NCBI RefSeq assembly: GCF_014696825.1
Contig: NZ_JACJQU010000011.1
Location: 98,330-162,329 of the forward strand
Length of the DNA stretch: 64,000 nucleotides
Source of the DNA: Anabaena sphaerica FACHB-251
Lineage (GTDB): Bacteria; Cyanobacteriota; Cyanobacteriia; Cyanobacteriales; Nostocaceae
Direction of reading: 5' to 3'
Shown here: piece by piece, positions 37,433 through 47,043 of the stretch
Layout: each line of letters starts with the position of its first letter
How positions within the stretch are numbered: the stretch's first letter is position 1
Translations under genes and position numbers: made by a program
Notes under the pieces: model-generated
Database searches by the model: none
Told to the model about the DNA's origin: nothing
The model's input: only the letters and a program-made list of their open reading frames with translations

Positions 37433-38973
37433 GGATTTTCACTTAAATATATGGATTGAAATTTATCAAAATTAGCTTTTATTACTTTTATTCCTTTGAT
37501 GTCTAATTCAGAATTAACAAAAAAATCATCTGATTCAGTATGACATGGAATCAAAAACCAGTTTTGTGCAACTTTATGTGTTTGTTGAATAGCTAATTCA
37601 TAAGTTAATTCCTTAATTACATCAATTCTATATTTTGTTTGTGTTTTATCAAAAGGTAATTTTGCATTTTTCTCAAAAAACTCATAAGGTACATTTTTAA
37701 AATCTATAATCCATATTTCTTCTGAAGAAAAATTGAGTACAATATCAGGACGTGGAAATCTACGTAAAGCATTTTTTCTATTTCTTTCTTTAGAATCAAA
37801 ACTTTGAGGATAGTCATAAACAAAACTTGCGTGTTGGTGATCAAATTCAATACATAATAGTTCATTCCATCCAAAATATCCTTTTTTATCAGGATATTCA
37901 ATGTTAGAAGTTGTTACAAAAATCCATCCTCCCCAATCTTTAGTTCCATCATGAGTAGAATAATTACCTACTCGATTTTCTTGTTCATTTGTTCTTTGAT
38001 AATTGTGATGATTTCTTAGCACTATATCCGTATCAGCATAGCAAATATCATCTTTGTACTTGTTAAAAAAGTATGTATGACAAATATCTTCCCAAACTAG
38101 AGAAAATCCTTTAACTCCCCAATATTCTCCATCATTTTTACTTGAATCTATTTCTCCATATAAAAAAATTTCTATGGCTTCATAAAGTTCCCAATAATCA
38201 GCATCTTTATAAAAAGTATTATGATCTATTTGATCAAGTGAGTCCTTCAAAATATTAATCGTTTCAGCATAAGTATCACTATCAAAAATAGACTGATTAT
38301 TACTTAAATAGTTATCCTTAAATCGTTCTGCAAAGAATTTAATATCTTGAGTACGAGATTTAACATTATCAGGTACATCTTCCTCTAACTGCTGGACAAT
38401 TTCATCCAGAATAAAGCAGTATAAATCAATTAAATCCGTGCTTTCGTAACGAACTACTGCGCGGGGTAAATTCATTTTTTCGACATGGATTATATCATCA
38501 TCTAAATAAATAGCTCTATCTAAATATTTATAGATTTGAGAATAATCAATTTTGTCAGTATGACTAATCTTTTTTTGAATAGAATGAATTGCTAAATCAT
38601 TATAAGCAGATAACACTCGCTCGATCATTTTAATCTTACTATAAAGAACACAAGGTTCTCCATCCTGTGTAGCAAAGGTGACTCCACCGGAAGAAAGAGT
38701 CGTTTGATCTTGTTCTTTTTGATATTCAGGTTGATTTATTTTAAATCTATCACTATCTTTATTATCCTTTTCAAATTTATTAAAGGTGCGGTATAGCTTG
38801 AAAAACAAATCTCTTATTTGGTTGAAATTACCATCAAAATTATCTTTATCAAAACCATTAGGAAGACAAAATTCAAAGCCTTTTGTGGATAATGATTTAC
38901 GAATACCAACAAAATTATCCCCTATATCTCTTTCTTCTGATGTAACTAGCGTAAGTTTTGAAAAGTTAATCAT
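37429..38973 (-). CDS. LlaJI/McrC-like PD-(D/E)XK endonuclease subunit
   Basis: A 514-aa protein. The N-terminus (NFVGIRKSLSTKGFEFCLPNGF) resembles LlaJI-type restriction proteins. A conserved-looking SLVWEDICHTYFF (E295) is followed by the nuclease core FPRPDIVLNFSSEEIWIIDFKN, giving D410 ... D424-F-K426, a PD-(D/E)XK active site as in McrC. It lies 20 bp downstream of a McrB-like NTPase gene, as McrC does. It is predicted to cleave DNA when activated by that NTPase. Substrate unknown; no methyltransferase gene is nearby, so a type IV (modification-dependent) or other defence role is favoured. Confidence 0.75.
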   Translation of the reverse strand: MINFSKLTLVTSEERDIGDNFVGIRKSLSTKGFEFCLPNGFDKDNFDGNFNQIRDLFFKLYRTFNKFEKDNKDSDRFKINQPEYQKEQDQTTLSSGGVTFATQDGEPCVLYSKIKMIERVLSAYNDLAIHSIQKKISHTDKIDYSQIYKYLDRAIYLDDDIIHVEKMNLPRAVVRYESTDLIDLYCFILDEIVQQLEEDVPDNVKSRTQDIKFFAERFKDNYLSNNQSIFDSDTYAETINILKDSLDQIDHNTFYKDADYWELYEAIEIFLYGEIDSSKNDGEYWGVKGFSLVWEDICHTYFFNKYKDDICYADTDIVLRNHHNYQRTNEQENRVGNYSTHDGTKDWGGWIFVTTSNIEYPDKKGYFGWNELLCIEFDHQHASFVYDYPQSFDSKERNRKNALRRFPRPDIVLNFSSEEIWIIDFKNVPYEFFEKNAKLPFDKTQTKYRIDVIKELTYELAIQQTHKVAQNWFLIPCHTESDDFFVNSELDIKGIKVIKANFDKFQSIYLSENP

Positions 38974-38993
38974 AATTTATGCTTGTGATATTT

Positions 38994-40166
38994 CTATACT
39001 TCAGAAGGAAAAGCCATTATTTTTTCAATAAATTTGTTATGCAGTTTAGTAAAATCTCCAAATGTAACTAATTCTGATCTTGGGATTTTTAACAATTCTA
39101 TTAATGGTTTTTTATCCCGATTAAAAACGCTATCCCATAAAAAGAACATTAATTTATTTTGGATATCTTTAGAGGTAACTGGTGGCTTTATAAAAAAATA
39201 GCCAATTTGTTTATCTTCAATTCCTCGAACTGAATCATAATGACTCTTGATAAAAATATTAATCTGCTTGACTAGCTTTCGCCAATCATCAACATCAAAA
39301 GCAGGATAGTTTGCTGGTTCAGGTGTGCTTTCATCCCAATCTATAAATTCCCATTCCCAACGACGTTTAAATGCACTATCCATGAAGTAAATAGAATTGT
39401 CAGAAGTATTCATTGTTCCAACAATTGACAGATTAGGCGGAATTTTTATTGATCTATCTTGAAGAGAGATATCTAAACAATCCAATCTACTCTGAAAGGT
39501 TGTATATTCATTAACCCAATCTCCTTCACCCGGAAACTTATATTGAGATTGGTTGTTAGCTAAAGTTTGCTCTTTTACACCTATTAATTCTAGAATTTTT
39601 AGTAATTCAATCTCTGATATATTTATTTGGTATGATGACCAACCATTATCCTCTCTATCTAGAAGCTGAAATATCGTTCCAAAAATAGCAGATGAATTAC
39701 CTCGATTTATTTCATCTATTACCAAAGCTATATTTTGAGCCTTTGCACAAGCTTCTTGACGTGCTTGCATTATTAATGCTTGTTTCTCTTCCTCTGGAAA
39801 AGTCTTAAAATTTTTGTCTTTGGTAGGATTTTCATATACATTTAAAATTTTTTTATATGCTTTAGATAAAGCTACCAAAAAATGACCGGCATAGAATGAG
39901 TATCGAACTTTCTCTCCTCTAGTTACTGGAATTAATTTACCAACAAAATCACCATAAGTATATTCTGGGTGAAAAACTGTACTTTCAAAATTTTCTAAAG
40001 TTTCTATACCTAGACTTGGAAGAATTTCATGCTTAATTTTATGGCTTTTTCCCGTTCCAGGACTTCCAAAGATGATTTTTTGAATTGGTATTTGCATTTT
40101 TAGGTTAGAGTTACTATCTTGAATGTTACTTGAAATTCTTTTTTTGATTATTATTCTGTTATTCAT
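38994..40166 (-). CDS. McrB-like AAA+ NTPase
   Basis: A 390-aa motor subunit. Walker A is FGSPGTGKSHK (34-41), Walker B is ALVIDEINRGN (148-152), the McrB-clade sensor MNTSDNS is at 252-258, and the Arg-finger region is FKRRW (266-270). McrB normally binds GTP; the specificity here is not known. Only about 30 residues precede Walker A, so the usual N-terminal DNA- or modification-recognition domain is missing. That suggests recognition lies in the nuclease subunit or the third gene. The start is ATG 40166, with an internal ATG at 40097. It is the first gene of a three-gene operon. Confidence 0.85.
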   Translation of the reverse strand: MNNRIIIKKRISSNIQDSNSNLKMQIPIQKIIFGSPGTGKSHKIKHEILPSLGIETLENFESTVFHPEYTYGDFVGKLIPVTRGEKVRYSFYAGHFLVALSKAYKKILNVYENPTKDKNFKTFPEEEKQALIMQARQEACAKAQNIALVIDEINRGNSSAIFGTIFQLLDREDNGWSSYQINISEIELLKILELIGVKEQTLANNQSQYKFPGEGDWVNEYTTFQSRLDCLDISLQDRSIKIPPNLSIVGTMNTSDNSIYFMDSAFKRRWEWEFIDWDESTPEPANYPAFDVDDWRKLVKQINIFIKSHYDSVRGIEDKQIGYFFIKPPVTSKDIQNKLMFFLWDSVFNRDKKPLIELLKIPRSELVTFGDFTKLHNKFIEKIMAFPSEV

Positions 40167-40735
40167 ACAAAAAGAAAATGTATCTAAAATATAGAGTTAA
40201 CTTTGCAAAGTTACATTTTGCACTACTCCAAACCAACACATGAGAATTTATTCTCAGGCTAATAACAAAATTAGTCTAAAGATGGCTACCCAAACATTTT
40301 GGTCTACTTGAGTTATTCCGTAGGCGAAATTAAGAATAGTATAATATGTAAGTAAACAAACAGCCTTCTATATATATCTTCATCTAAAAAATCTTTTACT
40401 AACATTTATTTAGTCTAATTTTATAGATATAACATCATTTCCAATATCAAGGTTAACCGTAATTATACTTATTTTTCCTAAAAAATACTTTACCAAGTAA
40501 AATATCATATGGAATTTAATTGTCTCTGTCATGGCGTTCTCTCTAACCCAAAATCCTTGAAACTTAGCCTAACAAACGGTTTTAGCTGACTGCTGGTAAC
40601 TAAATGCTTAGTAAATTATCTATATTCCCGTATTGTCAGCCTTTTTCCCGATCAAGTGCAAAAACTGATGCGTTTCCCCTGGTTCACTCCCGCTGCAAAG
40701 GGTAAAGTGATATAGAGAGTTAAGCAGGTAAGACG
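40167..40735. other. intergenic, divergent from the defence cassette
   Basis: AT-rich leader of the McrB-like gene and of the zinc-ribbon gene on the other strand. I see no repeat array, tRNA or integration site that would mark a mobile-element end. Confidence 0.5.
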
Positions 40736-41008
40736 ATGGAAGTTCAAGAAATCAAAAAATTCCCCAAACCCAGAAAACTAGACAGTGAACCAACCCCCTC
40801 TCAACACATCAAGATATTAGATTGTAACGAACCTGTTAGTAGAGTGATTTTTGAATGCTGGCATTGTAAACAAGGTCTTTTGAGTGAGGTAGATGTTACC
40901 GCTTCACAATATCTAGAAATTACCTGCCCCAATTGTGGTAAAACAGCTTTAAGGTTAATGGCAGACAAAGTGCTTTCAACCACCGCTATTCCTTCCCCTT
41001 GGCAGTAA
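40736..41008 (+). CDS. small zinc-ribbon protein, unknown
   Basis: 90 aa. Two cysteine pairs (CWHC and CPNC, 27 residues apart) form a probable zinc ribbon in the C-terminal half, and the N-terminus is polar (EVQEIKKFPKPRKLDSEP). No family recognised. It is 135 bp ahead of the NFACT gene and divergent from the McrB-like gene. A ribosome- or nucleic-acid-linked role would suit a zinc ribbon, but this is a guess. Confidence 0.65.
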   Translation: MEVQEIKKFPKPRKLDSEPTPSQHIKILDCNEPVSRVIFECWHCKQGLLSEVDVTASQYLEITCPNCGKTALRLMADKVLSTTAIPSPWQ

Positions 41009-41143
41009 CAGGATTTCAGAAGTTAAGGAAGAAGAAGTATTGCTAGACCGTTAGAATGATTCTGAAGGAAATTGGAATATCTGACGGTTTTCTTGCTGGC
41101 TCATAGCCTAGATGAAAAAACTATATTATAGTGACTAATTGTT

Positions 41144-42871
41144 TTGCAACCAGTTGATTTTACGACTCTCAAAGCTGCTTGTAGCGAACTACGAGCTAAC
41201 TGGCTACCTGCGCGGACAGAACAGGTATTCCAGCGCGATCGCTATACTATTACCATAGCCTTACGGACTATGAAAAAGCGGGATTGGCTAGATATTTCTT
41301 GGCATCCCCAAGCTACCCGCATTTGTATTGGTGAACCACCACCACGCATACCAGATACTTTCACCTTCAGCCAACAATTAATACATCAGTTAGGTGGTTT
41401 GGCTTTAGTCGCAATTGATTTTATTGCCCCTTGGGAACGAGTTGTAGATTTAAAATTTGCCCGTCGTCCAGGAGAAGACGCAGTTTATCACCTGTACGTC
41501 GAAGTCATGGGTAAATACAGTAATGCTATTCTCACCGATGCCAGAAATGAAATTATTACTGCCGCCCATCAAGTTAGTCAACAGCAATCTAGCGTCCGTC
41601 CTATCCAAACCGGACAACCTTACGAAACACCACCCAAACTGACGGGAACTATTCCCAATTTAAGCGAATCTCAAAACCGCTGGCAAGAACGGGTAAGCCT
41701 AGTCCCAGGGGCAATTAAAAAGCAATTACTGAAAAGTTACAGCGGGTTAAGTGCGGCTTTATTAGATACGATGTTGCTGGCTGCGAATATATCACCAGAA
41801 ACAACTACTGATACTTTAACGGCTGATGATTGGGATAGACTATTTGCACGTTGGCAAGAATGGCTACAAGCTTTAGAAGTTGATCAATTTCAACCGGCTA
41901 GGACTGCAAATGGCTATACTGTGATGGGTTGGGGTGGAGTCGCACCAGCTAAAAACATCCAAGAATTACTCAACCAATATTACACCGACCAGTTAAATCA
42001 ACAATTATTTTCCCAACTGCGCCATCAATTAAATCAGAAATTGAGTAATATTTTGGGTAAGTTGGGTATTAAAGCACAAACGTTTAAAGACAAATTACAG
42101 CAATCTGATCAAGCGGATGAATATCGACAAAAAGCTGATTTGTTAATGGCGCATCTGCACAACTGGGAACCGGGGATGAAAGAGATGATCCTGGCAGATT
42201 TTGAAACAAATAAACCAGTTGCGATCGCACTCCTCCCAGATAAAAACGCTGTTCAAAATGCCCAAAAGCTTTATAAACAGCACCAGAAACTCAAACGCGC
42301 TCGTGCTGCTGTCGAACCGTTATTATTAGACGTGCAAGCAGAAATTGACTATTTGGAACAAGTAGAAGCGGCAATTTCCCAAATTGACAAATATCAAACA
42401 GTCGCAGATTTACAAGCTTTAGAAGAAATTCGTGATGAACTCATTGGGCAAAAATATCTAGAAGCCCTAGAATACCGCAGCCGCAGTACAACGGAAACAG
42501 CAAGTACCAATTTTCATCGTTACCGCACTCCTAGCGGTTTTGAAGTCTTAATTGGTCGTAACAATAACCAAAATGATTATCTAACATTTCGTGTCGCTGG
42601 CGATTATGATTTGTGGTTTCACGCCCAAGAAATCCCCGGTAGTCATGTTTTACTGCGTCTTGAACCGGGTACAGTTGCCGAAGAAGCGGATTTACAATTT
42701 ACTGCTAACCTTGCTGCTTACTTCAGTCGCGCCCGTCAAAGCGAGCAAGTACCAGTAGTTTACACCCAACCCAAGCACGTCTACAAACCCAAAGGCACTA
42801 AACCGGGACTTGTCGTTTACAAGCAAGAAACTATTATTTGGGGAAAACCACAAGTAATAGGTGACAGGTGA
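41144..42871 (+). CDS. rqcH: NFACT family protein (RqcH/Rqc2 homologue)
   Basis: A 575-aa NFACT protein. It has an NFACT-N domain (about 1-180), a helical coiled-coil middle (AKNIQELLNQYYTDQ to about 440) and an NFACT-R domain from about 464 (FEVLIGRNNNQNDYLTF, DYDLWFHAQEIPGSHVLLRL). In bacteria RqcH binds stalled 50S-peptidyl-tRNA and adds Ala tails for degradation; older annotations say fibronectin-binding. The start is TTG 41144, since MQPVDFTTL is the usual cyanobacterial N-terminus. The end (QVIGDR) runs into heptamer repeats. Confidence 0.88.
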   Translation: MQPVDFTTLKAACSELRANWLPARTEQVFQRDRYTITIALRTMKKRDWLDISWHPQATRICIGEPPPRIPDTFTFSQQLIHQLGGLALVAIDFIAPWERVVDLKFARRPGEDAVYHLYVEVMGKYSNAILTDARNEIITAAHQVSQQQSSVRPIQTGQPYETPPKLTGTIPNLSESQNRWQERVSLVPGAIKKQLLKSYSGLSAALLDTMLLAANISPETTTDTLTADDWDRLFARWQEWLQALEVDQFQPARTANGYTVMGWGGVAPAKNIQELLNQYYTDQLNQQLFSQLRHQLNQKLSNILGKLGIKAQTFKDKLQQSDQADEYRQKADLLMAHLHNWEPGMKEMILADFETNKPVAIALLPDKNAVQNAQKLYKQHQKLKRARAAVEPLLLDVQAEIDYLEQVEAAISQIDKYQTVADLQALEEIRDELIGQKYLEALEYRSRSTTETASTNFHRYRTPSGFEVLIGRNNNQNDYLTFRVAGDYDLWFHAQEIPGSHVLLRLEPGTVAEEADLQFTANLAAYFSRARQSEQVPVVYTQPKHVYKPKGTKPGLVVYKQETIIWGKPQVIGDR

Positions 42872-43109
42872 CAGTCAAGAGGGAATAGGCAAAAGTCAGT
42901 AAACAGTGATAACTGATAACTGACAACTGACACTCTTCCCTAGAATATAAAGACTGACTTACCCAAAGGCAGATATTTTTTGAGAATTTTACATGAAAAA
43001 TCTGTACTGACTGTTACAATCTTGTTAAGAAAAGTTGCCCGTTGCATTTTGGGAACGCGCACTTTGGTTTTGACTCTATTGAGAAGACAACACGAACAAC
43101 ATTTTTTTT

Positions 43110-43137
43110 AGACCAGCTGTGGGAGGCTGGTCTTTTT
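43110..43137 (+). terminator. intrinsic terminator
   Basis: Stem AGACCAGC / GCTGGTCT followed by T5. It lies 240 bp after the NFACT stop and 25 bp before the convergent porin stop. The upstream segment 42950-43105 could be a 3' UTR or a small RNA. Confidence 0.8.
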
Positions 43138-43162
43138 GTTGTTGTGATGGTGACTTTCAATC

Positions 43163-44713
43163 TTAGAAACTGAAGGTAGTTCTCAGCGCCCCAATTACCA
43201 CATCACTATTATTGCTGTCATGATCTGGTGCTGTTAGCCAAATCACTCCTGGGGTAATGGTGATATTGTCGCTAACTCTATATTGATAAAATGCCTCAAC
43301 GTGATATGAGGTGTCTTTGTCCTTATCAATAATTCCTGTCAGAGAACTACTCGCACTTGTAACTTTCGGTTCCATGCCCAGGATAATACCAGCTAAGTTA
43401 CCTTTTTTGCCCAAGTCAGGGAAACCAAGGGTAACTGCATAGTTCCAAATGTCAATATCTCCTTTTGTACCTGTCAAGACCTGACTCTTGGTATATCCAG
43501 CCCAACCACCTAAGACAAATTTCTCACTAATGCCAATAGATGCTTGGACACCGTAAGAATTACTGGAAAATGCTTCACTGGTAATATCAGACGTTGCAGC
43601 GTTGCTACCTGTGAGTAGTGGCTGGTTGTAGGAATTGATATAGGTTAAACCCAAGGAAATGCGATCGCTTGGTTTAACTGTTAACTGTGCCAAAGCACCA
43701 TAAGGACCATCAAACAAACCATTTCCAGCAGTAGGGTCATTAGCTGAACCTGCTAAATACCCTAAACTTAACGTTAAATTCTTACTGAACTGGTGATTTA
43801 CTCCCAAACCTGCACCACTCATTTGGGTATAGATGGGGTTGCGTGTACCAAAAGTGGACAAAGCACCAAACGCCCCATCACCATCAAAGATATTAACTGT
43901 ACTGGTAACGTCGTCGGCTGCACCACCAGAAGCAATAGCAATTACCTGTGTCTTTTCACCTATGGGGAATTTGTACCAAAGTGTACCTAAGAAAGCATTG
44001 TTAGTACCATCTGGACCAGCAAAAAACAAATTACCTTCTTGGGGACTGCCTATAGGGCTGTTGATATTATTACTTTCAATTCTGGTAAAAAGCGTATCTT
44101 GACCAGTAAAGCTGCTGACAAATTCAATCCTTGCTCTTGCGCCCAGGGTTGTATTTTTGTTGGTATTATTGTCACCTGCCAAAACATCGCTGAAGACGGC
44201 GACAACTTGGCCTTGCAATTTACTGGTAGTGGAAAATTGATTTGCTTCTAACTCAGCAGCCCTCGCTTCCAAAGCATCCACACGCCCCCGTAAGGTTGCT
44301 AGTTCAGCAGCAAAATCTTCTTGCAGTTTTTGGATAGTGGCTAAATCTTGTTTTGTTACCGCATCAGCAGTAGCAGTGGCAATTAATTCATTGACGCGAT
44401 TTAAACAAGCATTCAAACCTGCGGCGAATTCATACCTGGTCATGGCACGATTGCCACGATAAGTACCGTTAGGATAACCTGCAATACAACCGTAGCGTTC
44501 TACCAAAGATTGTAAGGCTTGGAATGCCCAATCTGTAGGTTGAACGTCTGATAACTGAGATACTGATGTAACTTGTGATATCAACTCTTGTTGAGAAAGC
44601 TGTTCAGTTTTCATTGTCTTTGATACTTCCTCTGCTGATGCAGCAGTGGTCATATAAAGCATTGAGCCGCAAACTACCGGACTTGTCAGTAGATATGCCC
44701 AGAATTTTTGCAT
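43163..44713 (-). CDS. SLH-domain OprB-type porin
   Basis: 516 aa from ATG 44713, chosen because GAGGAAAC lies 3-10 bases upstream and MQKFWAYLLTSP ... AASA-EE is a good signal peptide; the frame itself opens 13 codons earlier. An SLH domain (DVQPTDWAFQALQSLVERYG, then YRGNRAMTRYEFAAGL) is followed by a coiled coil (LATLRGRVDALEARAAELEA) and an outer-membrane beta-barrel ending in FSF. Cyanobacterial relatives are linked to inorganic ion or iron uptake. It is divergent from znuA, with a Fur/Zur-like box in between, so metal control is plausible. Confidence 0.88.
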   Translation of the reverse strand: MQKFWAYLLTSPVVCGSMLYMTTAASAEEVSKTMKTEQLSQQELISQVTSVSQLSDVQPTDWAFQALQSLVERYGCIAGYPNGTYRGNRAMTRYEFAAGLNACLNRVNELIATATADAVTKQDLATIQKLQEDFAAELATLRGRVDALEARAAELEANQFSTTSKLQGQVVAVFSDVLAGDNNTNKNTTLGARARIEFVSSFTGQDTLFTRIESNNINSPIGSPQEGNLFFAGPDGTNNAFLGTLWYKFPIGEKTQVIAIASGGAADDVTSTVNIFDGDGAFGALSTFGTRNPIYTQMSGAGLGVNHQFSKNLTLSLGYLAGSANDPTAGNGLFDGPYGALAQLTVKPSDRISLGLTYINSYNQPLLTGSNAATSDITSEAFSSNSYGVQASIGISEKFVLGGWAGYTKSQVLTGTKGDIDIWNYAVTLGFPDLGKKGNLAGIILGMEPKVTSASSSLTGIIDKDKDTSYHVEAFYQYRVSDNITITPGVIWLTAPDHDSNNSDVVIGALRTTFSF

Positions 44714-45064
44714 AGTTTCCTCACACCTATTTACAATCAGCACCTTTAACACAAATAGAAAAAGGTATAAATACTAAAAAAATCTGATCAATACCAGAAC
44801 AATCATAAAAAGTTTTTTTTACTAATAGGTCAGCAAATCCTCATAGTCAATAAACCCTGATGAATTGGCCAGCCAATAAAGGTAGTATGCACTGAAAAAA
44901 TTTTGTTGTCATTACTGACACAGCAAAAGTTTGTCAAGATTGCATGGTATTGTTGTTGATATTGCATGATAATGAGAATTATTATATTATTTGTCTAATC
45001 GGGCTTCTTGTCAACAAGAATCTTGATACAGGTAAAGCCAGTATGATTGAGGAGGGAAAACTAG
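44714..45064. other. divergent porin / znuA promoter region
   Basis: A 351-bp divergent control region containing the Fur/Zur-like box at 44968-44986. A GGAGGGAAAA SD precedes the znuA GTG start. No gene. Confidence 0.6.
44968..44986 (+). promoter_or_regulatory. Fur/Zur-like box upstream of znuA
   Basis: GATAATGAGAATTATTATA matches 16 of 19 positions of the classical Fur box (GATAATGATAATCATTATC). It lies about 80 bp upstream of znuA and about 255 bp from the divergent porin start. Zur control of znu genes is established in cyanobacteria; which protein binds here is inferred. Confidence 0.6.
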
Positions 45065-46057
45065 GTGATTGGCAATTATTTAAGACTCACCGTAAACAGA
45101 CAAAGAAGTAAGATCCTGGCTGTAATGGCGCTGCTAATATTTTTACCTGCTTATGGATGTAATGAATCAAACAATGATTCTCGGACAAATGCTGGAAATT
45201 TACCAGATGCTAAATCAAGTAAAACTAAGGTAGTAACAACATTTTTGCCTGTGCATTTGTTTACTAAAGCTGTAGCTGGGGATGTAGCAGATGTAGAGAT
45301 TTTAGTGAACCCAGGTACTGATGTGCATGAATATCAGGCCACACCGGATAATGTAAAAGCGATCGCAACCGCCAATATTCTGGTAAAAAATGGCTTAGGT
45401 CTGGAGGAGTTTCTGGAAGATACTGTGAAAAATGCTCAAAATCCTAAATTAGTAGAAATTGATGCCAGTAAAGGTATTAAAGTTATAAATGATATTGCTT
45501 CAGTGGAGGAAACAAAACATAAAGACCAAGACCACAAACATGAACACACAGATGGTAATCCTCATGTTTGGCTAGATCCAGTTTTTGCTAAACAGCAAGT
45601 TATCAATATTCGAGATGGTTTAATTGCTGCTGATCCTGGAAATAAAGAGGCTTATCAGAATAATGCAGCGGCTTATATTCAGGAATTAGAAAATTTAAAT
45701 AATGAATTTCAGCAGTCTTTAAATACAACTTCTAACTGTACCTTCATCACTTTTCATGATGCCTTTCCCTACATAGCCAAACGCTATAACCTCAAGCAAG
45801 TTGCAGTTGTGAAAATTCCTGAAGACCAGCTTTCACCAGCAGATGTACAAAAAGCCATCAATGCGGTGAAAAAGTACAAAGTTAAAACCTTATTTAGTGA
45901 ACCAGGGGTAGATAACAAATTACTAACCAGCCTTTCTCAAGATTTAAAATTAACTTTATATCCTTTAGATTCTTTAGAAAATGGTGAAACAAATCCGCAG
46001 TATTATTTTCAAGCAATGAAAGCTAATTTGCAAAATTTGGCAGCCGGATGTAAATAA
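45065..46057 (+). CDS. znuA: zinc ABC transporter, substrate-binding protein
   Basis: A 330-aa cluster A-I metal-binding protein with signal/lipoprotein-like N-terminus (hydrophobic ILAVMALLIFLPAYGC, Cys as possible lipid anchor). Metal ligands include the His after DVHEYQ, the HVWLDP segment, FHDAFPYI and a late acidic ligand. A His-rich loop (about 150-166, KHKDQDHKHEHTDGN) is the hallmark of zinc-specific ZnuA. It starts at GTG 45065 with GGAGGGAAAA upstream. It heads the znuA-znuC set, with znuB further on. Confidence 0.92.
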   Translation: MIGNYLRLTVNRQRSKILAVMALLIFLPAYGCNESNNDSRTNAGNLPDAKSSKTKVVTTFLPVHLFTKAVAGDVADVEILVNPGTDVHEYQATPDNVKAIATANILVKNGLGLEEFLEDTVKNAQNPKLVEIDASKGIKVINDIASVEETKHKDQDHKHEHTDGNPHVWLDPVFAKQQVINIRDGLIAADPGNKEAYQNNAAAYIQELENLNNEFQQSLNTTSNCTFITFHDAFPYIAKRYNLKQVAVVKIPEDQLSPADVQKAINAVKKYKVKTLFSEPGVDNKLLTSLSQDLKLTLYPLDSLENGETNPQYYFQAMKANLQNLAAGCK

Positions 46058-46147
46058 TTAGTAATTAGTAATTCGTAATCAATAATTAATCATCCCTGTA
46101 TTAGTCTTCAAAATCCGTGTGAGCAATTTGTAATAAGTTAAAATGAG

Positions 46148-46951
46148 ATGACTGACGCTCAACAATCAATGACATTGCCGATATTAAAAGTCGAGGGTTT
46201 AACTATCTACCAAGGGAGCTATCTAGCTGTAAGAGATGTTTCCTTTGAATTGATTCCCGGAACAGACACAGCTATAGTTGGACCCAATGGCGCAGGTAAA
46301 AGTACCTTAGTTAAAGCTATTTTAGATTTGGTTCCCCGCAGTGCTGGGACAATTGAAATTTTTGGTCGTCCCATTTCCAGATTAGGAAATTTACGTCATT
46401 TATTGGGCTATATGCCACAAAACTTTATTTTTGACCGCAGTTTTCCCATTTCTGTTAGCGAGTTAGTAGGACTGGGAATAGGTGATAGGGGACAAGTGAC
46501 AGGTAGGAATAAACATTTATTTTTCTCCAAGTTTTGGCAAAGTAAACAAGAAAAATCAGCCGCAGTCACAGCAGCTTTACAACGGACAGATGCTTATCAC
46601 CTGCGAAATCAAGTTATTGGTACTCTTAGCGGTGGCCAACTGAAAAGGGTTTTATTGGCCTATTGTTTGGTAACACCAAGAAAATTGTTGGTACTGGATG
46701 AAGCTTTTGCTGGGGTAGATATGCAAGGTGCGGCTGATTTTTATGCTTTGCTAAATGAGTTAAAACAGGAGGAAAATTGGACTGTTTTGCAGGTTTCCCA
46801 TGATATTGATATGGTCAACCGTCATTGTGATCGCGTCATTTGTCTGAATCAAACTGTTGTCTGTACTGGCCATCCAGAAACAGCCCTTTCACCGCAAAAT
46901 ATCTTAGCAACTTATGGTCCTGGTTTTAATCGTTATCAACACCATCATTAA
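46148..46951 (+). CDS. znuC: zinc ABC transporter, ATP-binding protein
   Basis: A 267-aa ABC ATPase: Walker A GPNGAGKST (about 41-49), Q-loop YMPQNF, signature LSGGQLKR, Walker B LLVLDEAFAG, switch His in QVSHDID. Between the Q-loop and the signature there is an unusual insert (about 112-135, GDRGQVTGRNKHLFF) whose DNA resembles the local AGGTGACAGG heptamers. It pairs with ZnuB encoded 600 bp downstream. The end contains His-rich RYQHHH. Confidence 0.92.
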   Translation: MTDAQQSMTLPILKVEGLTIYQGSYLAVRDVSFELIPGTDTAIVGPNGAGKSTLVKAILDLVPRSAGTIEIFGRPISRLGNLRHLLGYMPQNFIFDRSFPISVSELVGLGIGDRGQVTGRNKHLFFSKFWQSKQEKSAAVTAALQRTDAYHLRNQVIGTLSGGQLKRVLLAYCLVTPRKLLVLDEAFAGVDMQGAADFYALLNELKQEENWTVLQVSHDIDMVNRHCDRVICLNQTVVCTGHPETALSPQNILATYGPGFNRYQHHH

Positions 46952-46959
46952 AGGAGTTA

Positions 46960-47043
46960 AAGGAGTCAGGAGTCAGGAGAAAGAATTATTTTTTACTCCT
47001 AAATCCCCTTGCCCTTTGCCTTATGCCTCTTGCCCCTTGCCTG
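46960..47043. repeat. STRR-like repeats between znuC and arsR
   Basis: AGGAGTC heptamers and CCTTGCC-type heptamers occupy the gap between the convergent znuC and arsR-like genes. Confidence 0.7.

Noticed and set aside
36878..40166. Classical type II restriction-modification (LlaJI) system
   Set aside because: No DNA methyltransferase motif is present in the cassette or within several kilobases either side.
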